Assembly: GCA_965216955.1 (NCBI GenBank)
Contig: CBDCGV010000002.1
Coordinates: 248,001 to 312,000, forward strand
Source: CBDCGV01 sp965216955
GTDB lineage: Bacteria > Bacteroidota > Bacteroidia > Chitinophagales > JADIYW01
Direction of reading: 5' to 3'
Length of the DNA stretch: 64,000 nt
Positions 34,598 to 44,500 of the stretch are shown piece by piece. The translations under genes were made by a program, and so were the position numbers. Every line of letters begins with the position of its first letter. Within the stretch, counting starts at the first letter, position 1. The notes beneath the pieces are model-generated. The model had not been told where the DNA came from. It did no database searches and saw only the letters and a list, made by a program, of their open reading frames with translations.

Positions 34598-34721
34598 AAA
34601 CTACGGAGAGTTAAGTTAAGGACAGCTTTTTGCTTAATACAAACTACGGAGAGTTAAGTATGTCCGTTGCTGAAAGCGAACGGACAGTTTTGTATTCTAA
34701 AAGAAACTACGGAGAGTTAAG
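34598..34721. repeat. Three 18-bp direct repeats with a family-2 hairpin
   Basis: AAACTACGGAGAGTTAAG occurs at 34598-34615, 34641-34658 and 34704-34721. A family-2 hairpin (34661-34687, 27 nt identical to 33753-33779) lies between copies 2 and 3, and a partial one (GGACAGCTTTTTGC, about 34620-34633) between copies 1 and 2. The 366-nt non-coding stretch 34361-34726 holds these repeats and the REP at 34456; I see no gene in it. Confidence 0.8.
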
Positions 34722-34726
34722 AAATA

Positions 34727-35008
34727 TTATTTATCTGATTCATTGTCTTTAAGAGGTATTCCATAAGCTCCAGTTTTTCTTTCTTTTAATTCTTCAAATA
34801 AATAAGACCGAATAAGTCGAGTATAATTCCCAATAGAATTTATACATATTATTACTTCATCATTAATCATATCAGTTTCAATATCATAACTAAGTTCATC
34901 ATGTTCTATTTCTATAACAACTTCCTCATCTTTTGCCAAGGGGAAAGTATCCCCCCATGGTTCTATCCTAATCATTAATTCTTTATTACTTGTGTTTCTG
35001 TACTCCAT
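34727..35008 (-). CDS. Small acidic hypothetical protein, candidate immunity protein
   Basis: The 93-residue protein (MEYRNTSNKELMIRIEPWGD...) is acidic, with many Glu and Asp, and has no signal peptide. Small acidic proteins commonly neutralise basic nuclease toxins. It lies 63 nt downstream of the probable immunity gene of the giant RHS protein, separated from it by a complete REP, so it may be an immunity gene of a former tip. I recognise no family. Confidence 0.5.
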   Translation of the reverse strand: MEYRNTSNKELMIRIEPWGDTFPLAKDEEVVIEIEHDELSYDIETDMINDEVIICINSIGNYTRLIRSYLFEELKERKTGAYGIPLKDNESDK

Positions 35009-35043
35009 GTTATTTAATACAACTTAACTATATTTTCAAGAAG

Positions 35044-35080
35044 CGCATCTAGCGCAAGCTTGTAGCTTGTGCTAGATGCG
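35044..35080. repeat. Family-1 REP element with compensated stem changes
   Basis: CGCATCTAGC (35044-35053) pairs with GCTAGATGCG (35071-35080) around the shared core. Compared with the copy at 32629, two stem pairs changed on both sides (C-G to G-C and G-C to A-T), keeping the helix. The 3' arm overlaps the end of the 35072-35557 gene. Confidence 0.85.
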
Positions 35081-35557
35081 AGTTAGGTTAAGTTTATAAA
35101 TCCCCATATAATGATCTAGACTATTAGAGACAAATATAGTCTCTGCCTTGTCCTTTAATAAAGTACAAAATTCATCAATATTATAACCAGGGTTATTTCT
35201 TATGCTATTGTAAGTAGCTTCAAAATTATTAATTTTACTAAAGATTATTACTTCATGGTTAAGATAAACCAATGCTTCAAAAAGCATACATTTTTCCTTG
35301 TCAATAGAACTAATAGATATAGTAAAACTCTTTCTAAAGAAACCTCTCTTAATTGTTTCACGTTTTAGTTTAGACTTAATAATCTTAGAGTACTCAATCA
35401 CTTTATTTGCATCTAGAAAATATCCTCCTTTTGACCCTAACTTAAAAAGTACAATTATTTTTTCTCCATTCTTATAATTTTGAGCAACTAAATCCTGAAA
35501 TACATTATTATCAGAATTGCAATCTAAATCTATCTCATATGTTTGTAAATTATACAT
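35072..35557 (-). CDS. Putative immunity protein of the giant RHS toxin
   Basis: The 161-residue protein (MYNLQTYEIDLDCNSDNNVF...) begins 17 nt after the giant RHS stop on the same strand, the expected place for the cognate immunity gene. It has alternating strand and helix segments (FKLGSKGGYFLDANKVIEYS, KSFTISISSIDKEKCMLFEA) and no signal or membrane helix. The family is unknown to me. The last residues TRI and the stop are supplied by a REP element, which suggests the REP inserted into or trimmed the gene end. Confidence 0.6.
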   Translation of the reverse strand: MYNLQTYEIDLDCNSDNNVFQDLVAQNYKNGEKIIVLFKLGSKGGYFLDANKVIEYSKIIKSKLKRETIKRGFFRKSFTISISSIDKEKCMLFEALVYLNHEVIIFSKINNFEATYNSIRNNPGYNIDEFCTLLKDKAETIFVSNSLDHYMGIYKLNLTRI

Positions 35558-35573
35558 TTATTTTTAAATTATT

Positions 35574-38500
35574 TTACTCGGCTTTAGGAATTTTAGAATC
35601 TTCTAATACCTCTTTAATAAGCGGTGTATTCTTATATAATTTTAATCCTTCCATTTTCATTCTATTAATAAGCATACTTACATTTAAATGGTGAGTCTTC
35701 TTAAACACACCTTTAATACCAACATGCGCATGAAATATTTTTGAGAATTGTAATCCTAGCCCATGATGAGGTAAGGTATGTCTTTCTAAAGCAAATGTAT
35801 ATTTTGTTCCATGGTATCGAAAATAAGAAACACCAGGTGTAACAGATAACTTATTATATACCCAAGTGTTATTATAAATATAACGAGCTTTCCCAACAAG
35901 ACTAAATCCTGCTTTAGGTCCATACATACTAATTCCTAAAGTAGTAATGCCAGTTGCCCATTCTTCTCCACTCCAATCTGGCATCCCATTAAAGGTTGCT
36001 ATTATATTATCTCCCATTGCATCAGCAGCAGGTGTTGAGGGTAAAACAGGACTATTCGAGTTGCCCCCTAATACTTTATCTAATGCATATGATTCTCCGG
36101 CAGATTCAACTCGAGAAGCTTCAGCCATTACGGTTGCAAGACCACTTATACTATTTTTAATATTCTTCGGCTTTAATGATTGGGCAATTGCAAAAGTAGA
36201 ATTTGCAATAAAGTCCATTCTCTGTGAGTTTGGATTACTCCACCTTTTTACCCCATCGTCAGTTGATCCATAATAACCATTTTGGCTATCATCCCAAACA
36301 TAATCAACATTATCATGTACGAACCATCGAGCTGCTCCATTCTCTCCTTTACTTAGAATTTTTGTCCCTGAGGGGACAGTTAACCTTCCACCATTTGGGT
36401 TGCTATGTATGTCACAATTCCTACAGTTCCCATATGGGTCATTATATAGAATTGGATTGTTATCCATAGCTGAATATGGACTTTGCCATTCTTGCTTTAC
36501 CGGATCAATACTCTTCCATCTACCTAACCTAGGGTCGTATCCTCTATAGTGTGTTGTATAAGCATTACCCTGCCCACTAAGTTCATCGTCTTTTTCCATG
36601 CCGTTAAACCCAAACCTATACTTTTCACCATCGGGATTAAAAAATGCCAATTGCGTAGTGGCCTCATAAATCACTTTAAAGTTGTCAATTACAGCCTCTT
36701 TATCAAAATTAACATCACCGTACAACCTAATGAGAATAGACGCCGTAGCACTACTTGCTGTCCATTTATAAGCGGCAGTTCCGTTAGGAGGGTAATCTTG
36801 AGCACTATTTCCACCACTTATTCTAATCCTATCAACGTTCTGGAAAGAAGGTATATCAAAGGTTAATTCGTAGTCTTTATTCGTCTCTAAACCGACTAAA
36901 TTTACACGTACGCCATTGCCTTCCGCTGCAAAATCAAGTGTAAGCGCATCATCATCAAAATCAAATCTATTGGCATGGCCATGTGGACTAAACATCGCAT
37001 AAGCATCATCATTTTTACAGACATTAAAATCTGTAATGGCGCAACTTTTATCAGCTCCTAAATCTCCCATCAATTTAAGCTGTACTCTGGTATCCGCACT
37101 TGGCGCAACAAACGTATAACTTACCCTTCCATCTTGGTTGCTTTTTAGCGCATAGGTAGTCCCTACTGCTCTTGTCCATATATGATCGGTATTTTCTGCA
37201 TCCGTAGTAAAAGATACGGTATAACTCTTATTCGGCTCTGTTTGTAAGTCAATATTAATGCCACTATTGGTCGTATTTGACATTGTAAACGACAGGTCTC
37301 CATTTCCAATATCCATCGTATAAAGCGTTCCTAACCTTGCAAAGGCATCATATTTCTCGCTAACCTGAACCAGTTTCAACTCATCAATTTGAGCCGTTTT
37401 AAGTAAGCTTGGGTCCGTATTATTATACAATCTCAATTGCAATTTACTAATGCCATTACTACTTGCAGCCTTGAATGTATAGCTCACCAAATCATCCGCT
37501 AAATATTTTAACGTACCGATAGTTTGAGGAATGCTCACTCGCACCTCTTCCACATTTTCGATTAGTTTAAGATCGAAAGTCGCTGTATAGGTCTCTCCAT
37601 TTACAGTTGGCAAATCTGCTGATAAGCCATGGCCATTGTTCAACACTGAAAAACGCAATGCATCTTGTGTAAAAGCCTTTTGATACAATGTACCAATTGG
37701 CTTAAACACACTATAATCACTTGTCTCCTTAATGAGTTCGAGATCATCGATAACTGCAGATTTGTTACCTATACCACCATACAATCGAAGATTAACGGCT
37801 GTAGCGTCACCAGCGGCGGCTTTAAAAGTATAATGAACGGGGCCTCCTTCTGTAACTCTCAACCTCGAATTGCCTGTTGCCGATACATCTATACGGTCTG
37901 TATTATCAACAAACCCAGCAGTAAAGCTCAATGTATAAGATTCATTAATTGCATCATCTGTAGGCAAATTAAGCTTTAGCCCTCGGCCATTATCAGGGGT
38001 AGAAAGGCGTAGCTCCCCATTATCAATAGATAAATCGTGGAGCGTACCGATTTTATCAATTATACTATAATCCGCTGTTTGGTGTTCACATATAGTTAAG
38101 TTAGAAATTTCAGCGCCCTTCTCTCCGTTACCATATAATCGAATGAGCATTCTGCTGGTCGGTGCCTCTGAAGCGGCAAAAGTATAATGTACTCTCTTCC
38201 CTTTAACTGTTTTAATGTTTAGTTTCCCGTCAACTCTATTCGTCAAATATTCTGTATTATACAAAAAGACAACATCATAACTTACCGTATATGATTTATC
38301 GGCCTCTGTTGGAATATTTATCGCTAAGCCATGACTATTCCTATTTACAGAAAACTTGATTTTATCCCCTCCTATTGCTAATTCATTCAATGTTCCATGC
38401 CCACTAAACATGCTATAATCTCCCCCTACTTCACAGAAGTTAAGGTTATCAATAGTTGCTGTTTTCTGGTTTATTTGTCCAGACAAGTCGTACAATCGTA

Positions 38501-41500
38501 ATCTCATTCGAGTTGTAGGGCCTGCTGTTGCAGTAAAGGTGTAACTGAACGGTTTGTTTTTGTCTGTATGGATTAAGTTTTTCCCATCTATATTAACTTG
38601 CAGATATTGTGTATTATTATCTAAAACAGGAGCAAAGCTAACTGTATAAGAATTATTGGCTTGGGTAGGCAAATACACATTAATTCCATGTCTTGAGTTA
38701 ACAGTTGTAAATTGAAACTTATTTGCATTTACAGCCATTTCTTCCAAGCGGCCATAATTTGTAATATTTGCATAATTATTATCCCTTTGGTTTTTACCGA
38801 TCTGCTTACAGATTTTAAAATCGTTTAATGTTATAGATCGATCACCAAATCCATTCAATTTTATTCTGAGCGGTGTGTTCACATCTGTTGCGGTAAATGT
38901 TAAGCGCGCCTCCCCTTCTAACGTTCTGTAGACATCAAATGCACCTGCATCAACATGTATAAAGTTTATGTTGCCAATAATACTTTCAATATCAAAACTT
39001 AGCGTATAGGATTGATCGATCTCTGTAGGTACATTTACTAAAAGTCCTTGATTCGTATTTCCATTTGTTGACAACGTCATTGTTCCATCACCAATATCAA
39101 TACCTGTAACAACATTGCCATTTGTTGTTAATATTTCATAGTTATCCTGATTTTCAAATAATCGGAAATCATCAATAGTTGTATATCTAGTTAATAAACC
39201 ATAAGAAAGCACATAAAACTTTGTAGCTATGTCTGTTGCGGTAAACGTATAACTAATATCTCCATTATCATACTTTCTTATTTTAGGGGCGCCTGTTGCA
39301 TCTGCATAAACATGTAGATAATCGGTATTCGTAGTAGAGTTAACATTTAAAATGATTGTATATGATTGACCCACAACCGTTGTCAAGTTAATGTACATGC
39401 CATGTCCATTATTAACTGCTTCTAAGCTTAATTTTTCTGTTGTTGCATTATGTGTTAATACTGCACTATTTCTAAACGCTATATATTTAGTAGCATCGAA
39501 AGTGGAAAAATCATCGAACAAGTCCGGTGTTGTTCGCTGCTCATTAAAATCAAAATCAACCACAGCATCGCCGCATTGTTCTTCAAAGTCGTAAAAACGC
39601 AAGGCATTACAAGTAGCATTTAAATCAGGTGTAGGGATGTAATCACAATCATTTGAAAAATTATACATCAGTTGTGAATTGGTAGAAGCCGTAAACAACT
39701 CCTCATAAGGAGTGGCAATAACCGGCTCCATAAAGTTGGTTTCAAATGTAGTATTACAGTCTTTGTCGAAAGCTTCATTCAATATCGTTTCAATCGACAA
39801 TTCTTCATAAGTGCCATTATCCTCGCTATACATTTGCATACCGAACGGATAATAGTTTTGTGCACTTGCTAACAACGCATTGTACCTTTCAGAAAAAGGA
39901 TTAAATAATTTCTTATCATTAACTACTGCCATCACATTGCCCAAATGGTTCGTTAACTCATAATTTTTATATCCTTTCTCTGTATAATACTCTCCGTAGG
40001 AATTCCAACCTCTATCAATATATTTATACATTCCCAATCTGCTGCTTCCATAAATGTTATACTCATTGATAGTAACGGTTTGGGGATTGTTATCTATAAT
40101 TTGTTCCTTAATGACTTCGGTATTCAAAATATTTCCTTGCGCATCTCTAATGTATCTGGTAAACTGCCAGTTAGATTCATCTTCAAGCGTTGGTGTTCCT
40201 CCTACATCTCTCTTTGGTTTCTCTATTTTCATAATTCGATTTCCGGCAGCATCATAGCGAAATTCAAGATCAGATTTCCAACTACTAGACAATCTCTTTA
40301 TATGCGTTATTTTTCCATATACATCCCAATCAATTTTGTCAATTTGTTCCGATAAATCCGTCACCAAATTTCCAATGTTATCATAGGTGTAGTTATCTAT
40401 TCCATTACCAATAATCGTTGGTTGATCATCGATATCGTTGTTGTGGGCACCTTCATCAATAGCATCGCTAACGAGATCCAATTTATTATTCAACAACTTA
40501 TTAGTTCCGGTTTTATAATTGTAGAAATAATCCAATTCATCAAATGCTTCATCATCTTTTTCTCTATACAACTTAGTAATGTTGCCCATTGCATCATAAT
40601 TATAAGCCGTTTGATATGCTCTTTCAGCACCTGCTGTAACCAATTGATTGTTTACACTGTTATAATAACTTCCAACAGCTCCTTTAATTCTGTTTAGCTG
40701 GTCGTATTGGTAATGATTAATCATTTCTGCCTCATCGCCAAAAGCTGGCAGATACGTATACTGTAATGCAATATTTCCATTATACAATCCATGATATGGA
40801 GCAGCCGGATCACCATCGCCTTCTAAGATATTTTTAAATCTTATATCCCTCTGATGATCATCGTCCCATTGTTTTGCTTCCCATTTGTCATCCAATAAAT
40901 TGGCCGCCAAACCATCGTTAGCAATTCCTTTATAATCGCTTATTGTCTTCACCAACACTCCATTTCCATCTCTTATATCCTGCTTATAATACCCCAATTG
41001 CATGGCAAACTTATCTCTTGCTATGAATTGGTTGATGGTGGTGCCATCCTTTCCAGGGTCAGACTCATACCTGCCGTTCACCCCTTTAAGCCATCCCTGA
41101 AGCGTATAGTAGTAATCTAATGCTTGTACCTTATCATTACCAATCTCCGCTCTGGCCAACGGTCCGTGAGGGTAATAAAAATACTCTGCTTCCTGTTCCC
41201 ATAATACATTATCGCGAGAAGTATAAACATTGGTAATCCTATTATCTGCATCATATTCATACTTATGAATAAACCGTTCCTTATCAACATTTTTCTGATA
41301 GTACACTTTATTAACATTTCCCGACACCAAATCAAATTCATACTCTATGCACTTAGATCTGTTATTATACGGTGGATTACCCGCATTAGCACTAGTTAGC
41401 ATAGGGTCTCCAATATGTTGCATTAGCTTTGTAACATTGCCCAACGCATCATAACTATATCCTGTAAAGTCTATTGCGGCTAAAGGCAATGTTCCCTGAT

Positions 41501-44500
41501 CTACTTCAATATATTCTTGGCAATCATCATATCTATAAGTTGCACTTACCCTATTGCGAAGATTTTCTTGAGCTAATCCTTCTAAATAAACAGGATTATC
41601 ATAAACTGTATGTGTAAGCTGTGTTATATCTTTTGCTGTAACGGTAGCCGCATCGTGCAAGACTAAATTTCTCTCATGTGATTCTATGAGCGGTAAATCA
41701 ACTAATGCCTGCACTTCGTCGTAAGTAATACTTCCATTACCATCAAGATCCCCACCGGCATCTATAAATACTTTCTCTTTAAGCTCCCCTACCCATGTTA
41801 TACGACCCTGATTATCATATGCTGTAAAACTATAATCTCTAGTTTTTTCCTGTTCATCGTTCTGGGAAAACACTAATTGACCTGCATCATTATAAAAGAA
41901 TTCAGACTCCCCAGCATCCGGTGTTTCCTGCCAAATCACCTGATTACGACTATTATACTTATATCTTGTTCTCAAATAATGTTTAGGGTCTTCATTCCCT
42001 ATCCATTTGCCATCAAGAAAGTCGGTATGCGGTAAGGTAACTACACCCTCTGGTGGTATAGTTTGTAAAAGGTTTCCTACCTGATCATAATAGTATAACG
42101 TATAATGATGCTCATCTAAAATATATTGATAGTAATAATCTTCCTTAACGGTTTTACAGCGATCGATAAATTTATTTAATAGATCCGTTTTTAATTTAGC
42201 CCAATCCGCTTCGAAAGCTTCATCCGCTTCCAATTCTATTACTGCTAACCAATCTTGAATACAATCTTGTCTTTTTTCTTCATCTCCAGGAACATAATAT
42301 TCTCCAGCAATATCCTGCCCCGGCAAGGTGATATTTGCTATCCCTCGATAGGTTTTACAAAGATCTTCATTTTCTGAATTACAAGATTTTCCGCGGTTAT
42401 CAAAGCTCAACCTATATAAAAAGATAGGACTACTATAATCTTTGGTGCATTTATTGGTTTCGAAACATGAATTATCTACTTTAGAAAGTGTAAGGCGCTC
42501 CAAGATATTTGCTTTAAACAAAACGGTATACCCCGATCCCAAATCTTCCGGTAAGTTATTGAAAATTAATTTATAAGCTCTATCAGATCCTTCGTATAAA
42601 CTTATGTATAAATTCCCAATTTGGTCGCAACTCATATTTGTATATTCATCAATAAGAGTAGCATCATTGGTTGTATTGATAAGTAATGTTCTCCTTTCTT
42701 CACAGTCTTCAATAAACACATCTCCGACGGGTCCATTGGGATCTACTTTCTCTTCGAAACTAATGGTTACATTATTATTATCACTAAAATCAAAGATAAA
42801 GCTCAATGGTATTTGTAAATCTTCCAGCGTCAGGTCATCCTCTCTTGTACTCTCCAAATAATAGGTATTGTTGCTTCCCAGAACACTATTCTTCTGACCA
42901 TCGTAAAGACCAAGTATATACCTATTTCCACCATTACTACTTACCGGAAAAAAGTCGGACCATTCTGTTTCGTAACTGCAGCTCTCCAAACAGGTAACAA
43001 TGTCTAAATCATTTACGTTGCCACCTTGCCCTGTTGAGCGAACATACCCTTTATAAAAAGAAAATTGGGGCTGGATTTCAAATTTTGAAGGAAAATTCAC
43101 TTGCACCAAAGGCGCTCCCTCTGAATAGGTAATATCTCTAATGTATTCATTAGGCATTAAATGAACTCTATCCCCCTCTGCATTGACCCAAAAATAATTG
43201 GTATAGCAATTCCCTACACATCCCGCTGCCCCCGGGCTTCCAATAGTGATATTATCACCTTTGAAATAAATATTATCACTATCAAACAAACAATTATTGG
43301 AGGTAAACGTTTCAACACTTTTCTCTTCGAGCCAAAAATGATCGACTATATCACCGGCACATGGACTGGCACCACAAAGCTCGTACGTCTCCTCTGTATA
43401 CTCAATTTCTGCATCGGTTACTAATGTAGTGGTAATCCAATGCCCTTCAATTGTTTCATCGCCGGGATTAGAATTATCTACTAAAGCTTCATATCCCGCT
43501 ATTAACGTTTCCATGCATCCATCAAGGGCAAGTGTAACATTAGGACTAGCTCTCATGTCGTTTAATAAGTTGATGATATTGCCATTAGGCCCTTCAGGGA
43601 GTATCCATCCAAATGGATTTTCGGGACTACAATTCTCCAGACAGTAATTGCTTAAAAAATCTTTGACCTCATCTTTTTCATCAAAAGGAAGCCCTTCCGG
43701 CGAATCGAATGGCCCTTCATTGCCTGAGCGTTGCGCTTCACATGCCAGTTCAAAACCATATATCCATTGATTAACATTGGTCTCGCAAGTCGTTTCACAC
43801 CAATCGTCAAAAAACTCGGCATTTGTTACAATCTCATTTACTTGCTCGATTGTATTGCTCGACTTATTTACAATAGAATATTTATCTGTATAATAATTTT
43901 CCTCGCCAATAAATACTCTTTTAATAGAATCTCTAATTCCATCATATATCCCCAAATATGTTTGCCATTTAATTTCAGATACCTTTTCAGGTGTAAGTGC
44001 CTCATTTTCTCTGCAATCAAAACATGATGAGTAAGGTTTTAATTCTGTAAGCGCTTTATTCGGATCCTGGCAGGAAGCATCATCCTTAAGACATGCTTCA
44101 CTAATACAAACAGGATATTTTGTCCAATATTTCATCTGTTCTATACCCAATCCTCCTTCTTCCATTTCTTTAATTTGAAGTAAGTGATCATCGGTGTTTA
44201 AATCTTCATCCGCACTATATAAGAAACAACTGAACAGTCCATTTTTATGTAGAAAATCTTTAAGACTCACGTCATCACTATAAAATTTTCCTGTTTGAGG
44301 GTTATTAATTTTTAGTCCCCCAAGTCCCTTTATGTTAAAAAACTTTTCAAATCTTTCCCTAACCTCAGTACCCTTTTCTATACGTGTAATGAAATCATCT
44401 AATTTGTAAATGTTATCTACGTAATTTTTTCCATCCGTGCTTTTTAATGCGGCATCCCAATCTTTTATTGACCGTAGGGATGCGGTATACGCTGACCCTT

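Larger units (their letters stand above)
31320..36612. other. Predicted invertible segment (5,293 bp) for RHS toxin-tip switching
   Basis: This is the DNA between the two 186-bp inverted arms. The left half is transcribed rightward (silent tip, 32301, 32721, 33284 genes) and the right half leftward (giant RHS tip, 35072-35557, 34727-35008, RAYT), converging near 33.8 kb. Inversion would join the RHS core to the E3-like tip and move the His-rich tip beside the recombinase. This is a prediction from the layout; no inversion has been observed by me. Confidence 0.55.

Noticed and set aside
34598..34721. Three regular repeats as a CRISPR array
   Set aside because: Repeats are only 18 nt, spacers differ in length (25 and 45 nt), one spacer contains a dispersed hairpin, and no cas gene is present.
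33731..34721. Integron attC sites
   Set aside because: Hairpins lack the paired R/L box layout (RYYYAAC/GTTRRRY) in the correct positions, and the recombinase is not an integron integrase by its visible motifs.
36549..36866. Plus-strand ORFs inside the giant RHS, repeat and Cys-rich genes
   Set aside because: They lie antisense to long coding frames, have low complexity and no family match; one is shared with 31009-31335 only because of the 186-bp repeat.
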